The position numbers and the translations under genes are program-made. Shown piece by piece: positions 33,240-45,450 of a DNA stretch of 64,000 nt. This stretch comes from Citrus sinensis (taxonomy: Eukaryota; Streptophyta; Magnoliopsida; Sapindales; Rutaceae), in contig NC_068560.1 in NCBI RefSeq assembly GCF_022201045.2, forward strand, positions 4,372,001 to 4,436,000, given 5' to 3'. The notes beneath the pieces are model-generated. The model was not told the origin of the DNA. It searched no databases and saw only the letters and a list, made by a program, of their open reading frames with translations. Positions within the stretch are counted from its first letter, which is position 1; every line of letters starts with the position of its first letter.

Positions 33240-35277
33240 TCAAATGCGCAAATAATTAATATATATGTTGGGAATGTGTGATATCTTAGGCCAATCTTCC
33301 CCCTCCCCCTTGCGGTAACGTTCTTCCAGAAGGTCACACCCCCAAATGCTCAATCCCTTCAATGTTGTCGTTTGATGAATGTGGTCGGGCAGTGCCTTTA
33401 ATTTGGGGCAAACAGCAATTGCCAAGGCAGAAAGACGTGGCATGATGTCGATGAAGGGGTGTCCCGTTCTTGTAATCCCATAATCCCACTCCTCCAATTC
33501 CGGCAAATCCTCAATGAAAAGTGATTGCAATTTGGGGAAGGCAATAATAACCGATGAAGATGAAGATGAGTCATGATGATCACTTTCTATCCCCAAAATT
33601 TCATTACCCGCTCTTTTCACACTCTTCATGTCCGATATATACAGCTTTTCAAGGAATGGCAATTTTCCCAAAGGAGGCAGCTGCTTACAATTTTCGCACA
33701 AACGGAGATTTAAACTCCTTAGATTGGTTAATGACATCATCCAGCTGGGGGAAACGGTGTTGCCTCCGTATGACCCTATAAATAATTCCTTCAAATTCAA
33801 AGGTGGTTGCAAGGCTTCAAGAAGAAGTTGATCGTGCTCGTTCTTCCTCCTTCCTCCGCTCACATGGAACTCATCCAATGTCCGAAGACTCGGTAATCTC
33901 GCAATCCCAGCCGGCATGTGCCCTGAGGAATCAGTTCTCTCATTTAGTAAATGCTTCATGTTTATTAACTTCCCAATTCCTTGAGGTAATGCTTTAAGAT
34001 TAATACAGTAACTAATATCTAACTTTTCTAGATTATATAACTCACACAACGTCTCAGGAAGTTTCCTTATAAGCGTCACAGAAGACAAATTAAGGTATCT
34101 TAAATGTACCAGCTTTTCTATATTTCTTGGAATATCTAGAATGGAAGAACACAGTGTGGCAGACCAGTTTCCTATATCTAATGCCCTCAAACTTGTCAAT
34201 TTCCCAAACAATTCTTTTAGCATCTTACCATTTAACGATGAATTGTCAAGCATGTTACCACTAATAAAGAGGCTACGCATTCTTTTAATTCTACAAGTGG
34301 AGACAGGAAATGAAGCTCCTAGACCAATAACTAACATTAAATGACAAACCTTCTCATCCAAAGAGTTTATGGCGTTTGTTCTTTGCTACCATTAATTTCC
34401 ATCGAAGAACATTCATTTTGACTTACAAATTGGGCAAAATCGTGTACTATATCATGCATCTTGCACGCTACAATAAGATTATCATGATCTCTCTTAAACT
34501 CTTGAAAGAAAGAGCGAGTGGCTAAGATGTTAAAATACTCTTCACCAATTATGTCCATCTCTTCATCTTGTTCTGCACTAAAGTAACCTTGAGCCATCCA
34601 CATGCTAATTAGTTTTTCTTTCATTATATTGAATTTCTTTGGAAAGACAGCACAATATGAAAAACACCTTTTCACTCTGGACGGCAAATCATTATAACTC
34701 AACAACAGAGGAGATAGAACACCTTTCTCAATCTCTTCGATTTTCCACAAATCATTATTTAAGATTCTACACCACTCTTCTTCGGTTTTTTTGGAACGCA
34801 TGAGACTCCCTATTACCTTTGCTACAAGAGGCAAACCTTTGCATCTGCTTGCAATTTGTTGCCCGATTTGCTCTAATTTTTCACATTCTTCAATGGCCCG
34901 ACCATGAAATGCTATCCTATTAAACAATAACCAACATTCCTCTTCAGCCAATTCTTTGATGGAGATAATATCTAAAGATCCCATCATGCACACAACTGAC
35001 TCTTTACGTGTGGTAACTAAAATTTTACTTCCATGGAGACCATTCTTTAGACAACGGTAGAATGGTTCACATTTCACGTAATTTCCATCCCACACGTCAT
35101 CTAAGACAAGAAGAAAGCTCTTCCCTGCAATGGATTCATAAATATGTCTAAGAAGAGATTGGAATTCACCTAAATGAGATTCATGACCATCCAAAGCTTC
35201 GACCATTGCTTTGGCAACCCTGAACTCTTCAAAAGTTTCTGACACACACACCCATAGAATTTTATCGAACTTTCTTA
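33240..35277 (-). pseudogene. CC-NB-LRR gene, copy 2: 5' truncated, frameshifted, internally deleted
   Basis: Homology to copy 1 starts abruptly at 35277, inside NB-ARC after the P-loop (KILWVCVSETFEEF is the first recognisable block). Coiled coil and P-loop are therefore absent. Kinase-2 reads LLVLDDVW and RNBS-B reads GSKILVTTR. GLPL, RNBS-D (CFSYCAVFP) and MHD (MHDIVHDFAQF) remain. A frameshift near 34370 follows NGSKEQ. The LRR frame (34361-33240) is otherwise open, but it lacks about 70 residues present in copy 1 between DEFHVS and RKNE-DQLLLEAL. The C-terminus differs (NIYINYLRI) because of a small insertion. The loss of the ATP-binding loop rules out normal function. Confidence 0.9.
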
Positions 35278-35957
35278 AATATAGGCATGGGGATGCAATT
35301 ACTTATTTGGATGTTTCTATTTTTGATAGTATTCTCGAAGGCAGGGTGCTTAATGTAGGATATATTATTGTTCAACATATGCTTAGCACTCCATGTATAG
35401 GCAAACATTCCTTACCTTTTGGTAGCATTATCACCCGGATTCTTAAACATTTTTTAGGTCATATTACTGAACCACTCTCTTTCGCACTAAGGAATTAGGA
35501 GACAATGCTATAGCAAATTTAGGGTTTGTATAGATGGAAGATCAGTGGGTTAAAGATATGAGGTACAATGGCAAGGTTTCTGAACTAGCTCCTTCAGATC
35601 ATCATATCTTCAACGATATACTTTCACCAGACGAACTCATTGACCTCAGTAATCCATAGCGTTAGCAACCTCCACCTTCAAAAGATCCTTCACATTCTGG
35701 TCCAACCGCTCCTAATCATCCAAAGCAGTAGCTATTGGTTGAAGTGCATTCCATTTCCGAGCAACAAAGCCAACTTCAATCCCAGTTTGAGGCCTTTCAA
35801 ATTCACTCCATTTCTGAGCAGCAATGTGTCTTTGATTAGCAGCAGTGCTTATTTGATCAACAACAGCAACTCTTTGCTCAGCAAAAATATATTTTTAACA
35901 ACCAGCAGCAACTTTTCACTACTCTTATGTTTCCACCACCATCTTCCTCCTGACATC
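35278..35957 (+). pseudogene. Second copy of the PF20167-like transposon protein, C-terminal part
   Basis: Begins exactly where CNL copy 2 ends. YLDVSIFDSILEGRVLNVGY, KHSLPFGSIITRILKHF and, with a frame change near 35490, ELAPSDHHIFNDIL align in order with 9074-9430. The rest is Gln-rich (FDQQQQLFAQQK) to PPPSSS and a stop at 35955. Further stops occur at about 35535, 35730 and 35850. It is the same ORF class as 8424-9721 but diverged. Confidence 0.7.
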
Positions 35958-36427
35958 CGCCATCTTCGTGGTGTCCTCTCATTTTTTATTTTGTTTATAG
36001 TTCTCTGTTTTATGTTGCACCTACATTATCATGTACATTAACTATGTGTGTTTTAACTATAATTTAAGGATTCTTGTTTGATATTTAGATGCTTTGTTTT
36101 GGATACTATTTCTGGTTTCTTAAATGCTTTGAATATTTGGTTATTCATTATAGGTTTCTTGATTAACAATTATGAAGTTATTTTTTATCTTAGCATGATT
36201 TGATAAGTAATTTTGACGATGAAAGGGGAAAAGTAGCATGTATTTTAATCTTAAAGTATTGATGCATGATTTTAAAATATTTAAGGGGAGCTTACAATTG
36301 TTGTAGATCATGTATTCAGGGAGAGTTTACATTTGATTTATATGTTGAATCATGTATGCCTTATATTAAAGGAGAGTATAAATATCAAAATCCATGAGAT
36401 GTTTATCATCATTAATAAGGGGGAGAT

Positions 36428-37636
36428 TGTTAGCCTAAGAAGGTATATAAGTTGTAATTTTGATGATAACAAATACGTGTCTTAAGTAATTTGTTTCTTG
36501 AAGGAAAAAATTTATTCAAGTGAAATCAAGCTCAAAACACTCAATGAACAATGGCTCGATCAAGAACAAGTATTAGCTCAATGAAATTATTATTGCGACA
36601 ATTCTTGTAAAACTGGTATGATTTAATATATGCGTGGTTTAGCATTTGAGAAGCTCAAGTATTTATTTTATAAGTAATCATTTTTTTCATAAACCAAAAG
36701 CTTTATAATCATAAGACAAGTATTTTATAGATTTGGGTATTTTTCAAGTTTTGGACTAAATTGAAAAGGTTTTGAAAACTTTGAGTATTATGTTAAAAAT
36801 TCTGAAAACTTTGAGTATTATGTTAAAAATTCTGAAATGAACCTTTTTGAAAAGTTTTATAAAAGTTTTGGGCCACAACATAATTTCATAGAGCTTTTAG
36901 AAATAACTAGTATTATCTTGAAATCTGAAAATGGACATGTTTGCAAAGTTTTATGAAAATTTGGACCATAATCAAATTACATAAAGTTATAGGTAAAACA
37001 AGAATTTTGAAAAGTAGTGTTACTGTAGAAAAATTCAAATTGTAACGATAACTTGCACTGTACTAAGCTGCGATCCGGCTATTTAATAAGCTAGCTGGCA
37101 AAACTTCAAATGTCAATAATGTCTAGTTTTCTTTCAAATTTAATAACTTTTGCAAGTAAGAACAAGTGCATACAACATATTTTGAGTTTCCATTTCATAA
37201 ATCATCATATAGTAAATCATTATTGTGCTACTACTTGTATATCGACTCTAAAAGAAAGTATTTGTTGTGATCTTTAATTTCATTATTAAATTTGTCAGTG
37301 TTCAAGTGTGACAAACACTTGGGTGAAGAGATTGGGGAATAATCTTTTGTTGTAAAGGTTCGTTGATACCTTGGAAGTCAATTCTAAAACTCTTGAAACC
37401 TTGGGAGACTTGAATACTGAAATCCTCAAGCTTGGTTTGCTTGGAGGCGTGAGCGTAGGCGGGGATTGTCGAACCATGTAAAAATATCTGAGTTTGCTCT
37501 CTCTTCCCTTACTCTTTTATTTTTTAGCATTGTTAAATTTATTATTTTTTATTCTATTAAGGCATTAGATTAAATTGTTGTATGGTTTGTTTAGTCTAAG
37601 TTTTAAAAGCCCAATTGACCTCCCTCTTGGTTTGCA
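36428..37636 (+). repeat. Probable LTR of a Maximus/SIRE-like copia element
   Basis: AAGGGGGAGAT (polypurine tract) precedes TGTTAGCCTAAG at 36428. The far end reads CCAATTGACCTCCCTCTTGG and ends TTTGCA at 37636. Both ends are what I know from SIRE/Maximus-type LTRs. The length would be about 1.2 kb. No matching 5' LTR is present because the element is cut off at 35277/35278. Inside, a 29-30-bp direct duplication (AAAACTTTGAGTATTATG) lies at about 36775-36835. Confidence 0.55.
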
Positions 37637-39980
37637 TAGCTAGTATTTTAAAATTAAGGTACAATAAGTGAAAAAGACTCCAAAGAAGTCTCCAACAAAG
37701 ACTACAAGAACGTCTCCTAAAATAAAAATAGCCCAATAAAGTAAAACAACGGAACCTTATATTATCCATGTTGGAGTTAAGCCTCCTCCTCCAATGAAGG
37801 TAAAGGTGATGAAACCAAATGCCAATAGAAAGCTGGTATTGAGGAAGAATGAACACTAGATTAGCTACATAGGAGAGAAAGAACACCGGTCAAACCATTA
37901 ATATGTTTTTCCTAGTAATTGACAGTTTTCCTAATTAAGAGTTATTGATCGAACATGATGAATCAATTTTTATTTACGTATTGAAAACACTGTTGAATAA
38001 GGTTGTTTGTCAAGTGATCATTGATTTTAGTTATCAGAGAAATGAGGTGATTGAGCAATAGCAAAGTAAGTCATTATTTTGAAATAATTATTGTTTGATT
38101 TAACCTTTTTAAGTAAGTCACTATCTTTAGAACATTAATAATAATTTATTAGTCTTAGATGTATTGTCACATAGACACTTACATAAAGTCATGGAGAATG
38201 ATGGAAAGTCATTTCCTGTGGGATTTAGTCAAGTTATGATCAGTTCACTCAATTCAACAGAGGAGGCTATAACTACAAAGTCTCACTATCTATTTGAACT
38301 GCTAAAAGCAACTCTAATTGAACAGTTGATATTAATCCATACAAGCCAGGGTAAGGACTTCCGTCCTTATATTTTCTATATATTAACATGTAATAAATTC
38401 AGAAATTATAGAATAAGCAGTTCTTTTATATGTTGACATTATTATTTAATGGTTTTATTCTTATTGTTGTAGCAATCATTGGGTGTTGGTTGCAATCGAT
38501 ATACTGGCCTTCATTGTCTATTATTTTGATTTAGTATTTACACAAAAAGTGAATTGTCATTCAGAGCTAATAGAGCAGTTAAGTTTTTCCATACTTATAT
38601 TTTAGTATTTTATATAGTTGGATAATAAATTTTAGTATATTGATCTTTATATTCACTGCATGCTTTCATGTTCAGAGGAGTTAGGATGTATCATGCAACA
38701 AAGCAAAAGCCTAAGTTGAACTTGAAGTGGATGTTAGTCCAAGTAAGGATATAAGTGATATGTTCATTTTGTCTAAATGTGGGTAGTTTGTTATAAAGTA
38801 TATGTAAGAGGTTGTGCAAAATGTAAGCTTCAAACCTCTGCTTTGTTAGTTATTTTAATTATGAACATTTCGTTTAACGCATAATTTTCTTTCTTATTTT
38901 TTGTAATTGAAGTTTAAACGACTAATTGAGTACTTGGATGAGGATATTCTAAAGGTTTGTGATGAGCAAGCTGCATATGTGGCTAACTTGATCACTAGTT
39001 TAAGAAAATAGTTAACTATCACTTGTTTGTTCATGTTTTATAATTAAAGATTCTTGATGAGTGGACTGCGTATGATGTAGTGCTCCGTTTGTTGTTCTTT
39101 TATTACTTTCAAGAATGTACCTTTGTTGGTTGATTTTATTGGAATTGATCGTAAGTCTGATGGCTTCTTATTGCTGCTGTTACTCAGGACATTGCAAATA
39201 GCCATGGTTCTGTTGATTTTTCTTAAGTTACATTTGCCTTTTTTTTTTTTTGTTGTAGTTCAGGCCGTTCAAGATAGCAATGTTGTTGCTGCTTCTTATT
39301 CTAGTTCGTTTCTCTTATTAATTATTACTCAAGTTGTTGTGATAAACAAGTTGTAGTTTTCTTAGTTTGGAAGTGGTTTTTGCTACTATTGTGCTATTGG
39401 AACTATAGTTGATGAATTTGGTTGTTGAAAAAGTTTGTTTATTGAATGTTGAGTGTTAACTGTTGAATGAAGCCTAACAACAATTGTTAAATATAGAATT
39501 ATTCGGTTCTGTTTCCAACATTTTTTCCATTATTATTGTTGACAATTGTTGTTTATCGGTTTTAATTTTAGGCTATTGGTAATTGTAACAATGAAAATCT
39601 ATTATTTTAAAAAAATTTCCAAACTATTGACACCAATTTAGCATATGTTAATATTAATATTCTTGAATCACAACATAAACAATATTAGTGCATCAAAACC
39701 TGCTTCATACTAAAGAATCACTATCTGCGTGACTGTATAGAATCACAATTATTATGATATTATTGAATCACAATTTGTTTGCCATTATAACATCAAAATC
39801 TATGTGATGTTTAACCGTTAGCATTTCTTTAATACTAAGGTGTTGCGGAATTACTGATACAAAAGATATGTGTCAATAAGTTTCTTGCACCCCATTTAGT
39901 GACACTAAACTCAGTGTCAATAAAGAATGTTACGGATACCAAAATAGTATCAGAGAAAGTCATTTTTTTACTAGTACACA
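37637..39980 (+). pseudogene. Decayed Ulp1-bearing transposon (CACTA-like), fragments
   Basis: A basic, Pro-rich piece (KKTPKKSPTKTTRTSPK, 37670) is followed by HRHLHKVMENDGKSFPVGF (38170) and, after an apparent intron, SNHWVLVAIDILAFIVYYFD (38467-38530). The last is the His-Trp block of a C48 protease, different from the one at 3.6 kb. Weak exon-like pieces continue to about 39010. Bases 39963-39977 (TTTTTTTACTAGTA) read on the minus strand as TACTAGTAAAAAAA, close to a CACTA terminus, with GACACTAAA-type repeats just inside. Assignment to CACTA is tentative. Confidence 0.4.
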
Positions 39981-40728
39981 ACATAAAAATTTACATGGAG
40001 GACTCCTATACTGGAGAAAAACTACAGCCGCTAATGAGAGAAAAATCTATTATGTAAAAAATTATTACAATCACTGTAATATTTTCCTCACACCCAATCT
40101 CTCAATAGGCTTACCGTTTCTCTCACACTAAAAACTGTTTACTTGTAGAAAAAACTAATTATTGAGTTATGCAAATAAGTGAACCTAACCTACCAATATA
40201 TAGTGATTATTTTTTGTAGAAGTATTTCTTTTCTTATACTAGTTGTATTCCTCCTCGAGTTAAGTCGCAAAGAGGAAATTACTTATTTTTTAAATAGGAG
40301 TTTCCTGAATAAGAAAAATTATTAAATAAGAAAAGCGTAGGAAATATCTTAATTTAGGATTTACAAATTCTCATTAAAAAAGGAGACATATTTCCTAACA
40401 TATATGTATACATGGTCCTTACATCCTTGATTGTAGATGTCTTTTCTTGCATTATAAAAATATCTATTTTCTCTCCTCTCACTTCTAATGTTAAAATGTC
40501 TATTGTGTCTCTTCTCTTGTCAAATTCTTCTTTTTCCTTAAAACTCTTTCTACAGTTTTTGTTAAATTTTGTAGCAATTATTTTTGATCCGGGATCTTAA
40601 AGTGCGGGAAAAGTCCGAGAAATCTTTAAAATTGCGAGGTTTTAAAGGCTTATAACTTGAAGCGTTTAAACCACACGGTTTATGCGTTTTCCCGAACGTT
40701 CCCGCACTTTATAATTCTGAATTACAAC

Positions 40729-40815
<87 letters not shown>

Positions 40816-41173
40816 TGTATGTATGTATGTATATTGAGAAATAACTTCTTAGGTTGTTTCTATTATTTTTGATGTGGTTATACATATGATCTGCATATGC
40901 TGAGATATCTAATTATAGAAGTTACTGGAAAATTAGTACTCAGATTATTTGATTCAAATTGTTTGATGATTTCTTCATTAATCTAGGGGTCTTAATAAAG
41001 AAGTTTTAAAAATCTTGAAGTGCAATTTTTGAATGGTTTGCTATCCATCACTTTGGTATGATACTAATTGAAGATGTTCAAGAATTTGTTATGCATTTCT
41101 AAGTAAATTAACATTCTAATAATCCACAAAATTTATATACTTTTATTTTTATATATAAATATGATATTAAATT
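39981..41173. other. AT-rich intergenic DNA downstream of the pectinesterase
   Basis: Apart from the microsatellite at 40731-40834 I see nothing coding. The part next to 41174 should hold the pectinesterase 3' untranslated region (minus). Confidence 0.6.
40731..40834. repeat. Compound microsatellite (TA)n-(TGTA)n
   Basis: About 28 TA dinucleotides followed by about 11 TGTA units, pure apart from the transition. Likely length-variable. Confidence 0.98.
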
Positions 41174-42341
41174 TTACAATAAACCTGGAAAAATTGGAAT
41201 TCCTGTTGAAGGAATCCATTTATTGCCTGAAATGAATTTTTTTACTGTGAAGTTTTCTGCTTCCAAGCGCTTTGTTATTCTAAATCCTTTCCAACGGACC
41301 CTACCAGTAGTTTTAGAGCCACGTCCTCTGTTATTGTATTCAGCATAGTAAATGGTGTCCACGCTCTGTCCTTGCCATTCAAGCCAACCTTCAGGGTCAA
41401 TTATTTCATCAAGAAAAGTTTGCAAGATTACTGTTCTTGAATAATTTCTCCACGGTCGTCCCATGTATGTCTTGATTGATGTTCTGTTCTCAGAGAAGTC
41501 TTCTGCAGCAGTTATGGTGCAATTATGAATGATTATTCCTCCATTTCCCTCAGGTTTTTCTCGTCCTTCGGCCGTGATTGTCTTTACATTCCCACCAAGG
41601 AAACGAACGTAGATATTAAAATTTTGGAACACTGCACTTGCGTCTCCGAATATAAAATCAATTGTACCATAGATATCACACTCTCGATAGAACTGTTTAT
41701 TGCTTTTTGCGTAAAGGGTGTCCTGATACCCATCAAGCTTGCACCTGTAGAAGGCAGAGTCCACTTCACTTACTAATTCTACTGCCTGGCCTGTTTCCTG
41801 GTCTGGTCCGGCTGTGTTCTCAAATGTTATATTCATTGCCACAAATCCAGCCCCTTTAATCGCTGCATTAATTTGAAAAACAATACTGATTAATATATGT
41901 TAGAATATAAAAACCAGATTTACGGTTCTTATTTTTATTTGTTGTTCAATTTAATGCATATATACTACAGTTCATGAGGAGAAAAAGAAGAGAATAAAAT
42001 TGCATAGCTGATCACTCACCAACAGTAGCAGTCTGGTAAGTGGATAAATGATCCTTTCCGTGGCTTTTATTCACGGAAATGATTGTGTTGTTGATTCCAT
42101 TGCCAATTAACACCAAATTCGTTTTCTCTCTGCCAACCACAACATATTCAGTGTAGTTTCCTTCTTTAATTTTTATATAATAGGGTTTTCGACGGAATGA
42201 AGGAGCAGCCAAGATAGCATCTGAAATTTTTGTGTAGTTGCCTGAGCCATCTTGTGCCACAATCACATCAATTCTTTGTGTAATTTGTCCTTGAGACATA
42301 TGGCAACAGAGAGTTAAAAGGATTATAATTAGCCACGCCAT
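41174..42341 (-). CDS. Pectin methylesterase (pectinesterase), two exons, intact
   Basis: Exons 42341-42020 and 41862-41174 (minus) join across a GTGAGT...TGCAG intron to give 336 residues without a stop. Residues 1-19 (MAWLIIILLTLCCHMSQGQ) are a signal peptide. The rest is one CE8 right-handed beta-helix domain with no N-terminal PMEI pro-region (the short, group-2 type). Catalytic and substrate residues are present: Gln133 (GQAVEL), Gln154-Asp155 (GYQDTLY), Asp176 (DFIFGDA), and Arg243 and Trp245 (MGRPWRNYSR). It de-esterifies homogalacturonan in the cell wall, releasing methanol. The length and C-terminus (NKWIPSTGIPIFPGLL) are normal for the family. Variation around NIYVRFLGGN is slightly unusual. 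It stands alone between transposon remains. The start codon is the first Met ahead of the signal peptide. Confidence 0.95.
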
Positions 42342-43140
42342 ATATTAATCTCCTCAATAATCTGCAGCAAATGTTTCACAAGTTTAGTTGCACTAGTGCC
42401 AATACAAATTAAAGTAGTGCTACATAAAATGAACAGCCATGCATATATTAATTAAAAACGCAAAAATAAAATAAAAACAAAGAACTACGTGGTCCAGATT
42501 ATATATATATATATATAAAGGAATTCGGGACATTAAATAGCTTATACCCATAAATATCGTAGTTGACAGAGCATGTCTTCGTTCATGGTTCATGTCATAA
42601 CAAGCGAAAATTATAAGCAGTACATCTTAAAACTTTCTAGTTATTAAAAATATTATAAAAATTTAAAATTTTCGATTCTACTCCTATACTATGTAAAGTG
42701 TATTATTTTTTCATTTTGTCAAATTTTTAACATAATATAAATAAAATAACTATTTTACTCTTAAACTTAAGCTTATTTTTTAACTTTTCACCTCTTAAAC
42801 TTAAGCTTATTTTTTAACTTTTCACCTTTAATAATAAAATAAAATTAAAAGATCGAAAATAACCAAGACCCAACGAATTAATAATCACCCAGGTGGTGTT
42901 ACCAAATCTGCCAGCAGGTTTGATCAGGAACTCACAGGCCTCACTACCTTCCACCATAGCCTTGTCTTGTTTTTGTTTTTTTATAATATAAACATCGAAA
43001 AAAAAAACTAAAAAACCCATCACCATCATTTTATAATAAAAATCTAGAAAAAAAAATTTCTTAAATGGAAAAAAAAAAAACCATCAACTTGTTACCAAAA
43101 TGCATTTATTCATAGACGACATCAACTCCGCTGGCTACCA
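42342..43140. other. Upstream region of the pectinesterase
   Basis: AT-rich, with a (TA)n tract at about 42502-42518 and a tandem duplication of about 30 bp (CTTAAGCTTATTTTTTAAC) at 42760-42826. It presumably contains the promoter. No specific site is assigned. Confidence 0.5.
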
Positions 43141-43145
43141 GCATC

Positions 43146-44690
43146 TGTTGGGGAAAAATCAGGTTTTTTAAATTTTATAAAACCTTTTAAGGACCGCTCT
43201 CATATAATATATAAGAATTTGTATTCTAGAAATCATACCTTGAAAATCCGAGTTGGCTTTTTCTGCTGAAGTGATTTAGGCTCCTAGATCACGATCCGCC
43301 ACCACCATTCCTATTAGATCACGATCCGTCACCACCACGCTTGTTAGATCACGAACTGTCACCTATGATCTTCCAGGTTATGACTCAGGTTCGATCTGCA
43401 CTTGACATGTGGGCGCCTTTATCACTACCAAAGCAACTAGCACGAGAAAATTTTTCTCTCAACAATAGAGAGAAAAATCTTATTCTCCGATCTGTATAAA
43501 GTGTTTTCCCCCTTTTCTTTTTAGAAAATAAGCCTTATATATCTCCCTTTAGTGAAAACCCTAGGCTCCAAATAATGCCCTAAATAAAACTCACGTTATT
43601 TTCTTTTTCAATAGGGGACCCACCTTGTAAAATAACATAAGGCCGCTTATACAAAAGCTAATTAAATGGAGCCTCCCACTAAATGATATATTTAGACTTT
43701 TGACCCAAATAGCTAGTTATCTTACTTATTAGTCCAGTAGTGGTGCAGTCAATTAAATGAGCTAACCCGGGGATCATTTGGGAACATACAATAGTGGCTA
43801 CAATAATTAGGCCTGTAATTAAACTAGCCCAATTATTTAATTCCAAATCTACTCCACTAAAAGATTGGAACTGACTTCCATAATTGTATACTCGAATAAT
43901 AATTCGTCCCAAGCCACATTGATTTCTTTACTGCACAATCCTTTGTACCACATCGTTAATTAAATTGATATCTCAACTGTCCAATCAATTTAATAACATC
44001 TTATTTCTTGATCCTTACTGGTTTTCTCTAATGATCATTTTCAACATACTAAATATGTTGACACACTCTGGCCAGAGAATTCTGTGATCAAGTGCCGAAA
44101 ACCCATCAAGAGATGTGTTGTACAAATTCTATATTGTTAATCTATAACTCCAATACTCATAAATGCTCCCACCAAGATACCGGGTAATCTAGACTACAAG
44201 TATGTGTCATGCTCATTGGTAACTCAAATGGAATAACAATTACAATCATGAAATCATAATTAACTCAAGATTAAGATTACAGTAAAATCAATGCCTATGA
44301 GATTTAATAAGTCTGACAGTTATTACAAAGTTAATTAAATCTCATATGTGATCTTGTTCAATGTAGTCGTACTACATCAATAAATTCATACATGATTAAG
44401 ACAAATCATTCAATGAATTTATTACAGTTTATACCTAAATAAAGTGCCCAACTTTATTTATCAACTGCGAACAAAATTTATTTAATCATAAGATAACTTG
44501 TATTTATGTCTTCTGTGAATCCACATGGTGATCACATAAATACATATAATATGATTAAATGGACTTTAATAAAAATATTAATGCAATTAAGATATTTGAA
44601 TAAAATACCTCATTAATTTTATTAATAAGAAAAAATGTTTATTACTATTAAATAAACACATATGCTTTTAAAGAGCATATTTTCCCAACA
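43146..44690. mobile_element. Solo LTR, 1545 bp
   Basis: Begins TGTTGGGGAAAA and ends TTTTCCCAACA, an imperfect terminal inversion typical of LTRs. It is flanked by the 5-bp direct repeat GCATC (43141-43145 and 44691-44695). No internal coding region or second LTR is found, so it fits a solo LTR left by unequal recombination. Inside, TTAGATCACGATCCG-CACC repeats three times near 43290-43370. Confidence 0.85.
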
Positions 44691-44695
44691 GCATC

Positions 44696-45442
44696 ATCAA
44701 AAAACTAGCATGCGCGGCAAAGCAAGCACACGGAGGAAAGATGTGCGTGGGAAAGAAAGGGAGGAAATTGTGGTGGTTCCGATGAGAGAAAGAAAGGGTG
44801 GGGCATATAGAAAAGAAGGAAAACAATTTTATCTACAATCTACCTCAAAAACAACTTTAAATATAAGCAAATACGGAGAAGTACATATAAAGAGTGAGCA
44901 TATAGAAAAGAAAGAAAAATAAAAGAAAAAAATTATATAAAAATAAAAATTAATATGGATCAATAGTTTCTTTTGTTGATGTAAAAAATCATCCGAAAAT
45001 GAAACAAATGATATATGGGGGTGGGGGAGCAAAATTACTGAACTCCATTGCAATCATAAGAGAATTCAGTGGCAAGACATAATGACATAGACGGTATAAA
45101 AGATACCACCCGTGACGGAGCAAATCACTGAACAGTTTCTGAATTATTATGCGTGGGTGGATACTGGATACAAAAATTAAAATCAAAATTTGCAAGAAAC
45201 TCGTTCTGTGAAGTGAATCTGGTGTAGCTATTATGCCTGATATTGGAGAGGAGATGTATTATATAACTAGGTCCAACTTAGGCTTCTTTATTTATCGACC
45301 AAAAGAAGAGTTGAGATATTCATCAAACCCCTATTTTTATTTAGGGTGGGACTATTTACACTCTAACATATACTTTACACACTCTAATTTTAGTCAACTT
45401 TTATATTATTAAAATAATCCTAATATAATTTATTGAATGAGT
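44696..45442. other. Intergenic stretch after the solo LTR
   Basis: A Lys/Arg-rich open frame at 44662-44922 starts inside the LTR and is not credible as a gene. Nothing else is recognised. Confidence 0.5.
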
Positions 45443-45450
45443 GTGTAGAG

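Noticed and set aside
40657-40872. 71-codon frame with Ile-Tyr and Cys-Met-Tyr-Val runs
   Set aside because: Translation of the TA/TGTA microsatellite.
44662-44922. Lys/Arg-rich 86-codon open frame
   Set aside because: Starts within the solo LTR end and runs into A-rich sequence; composition explains it.
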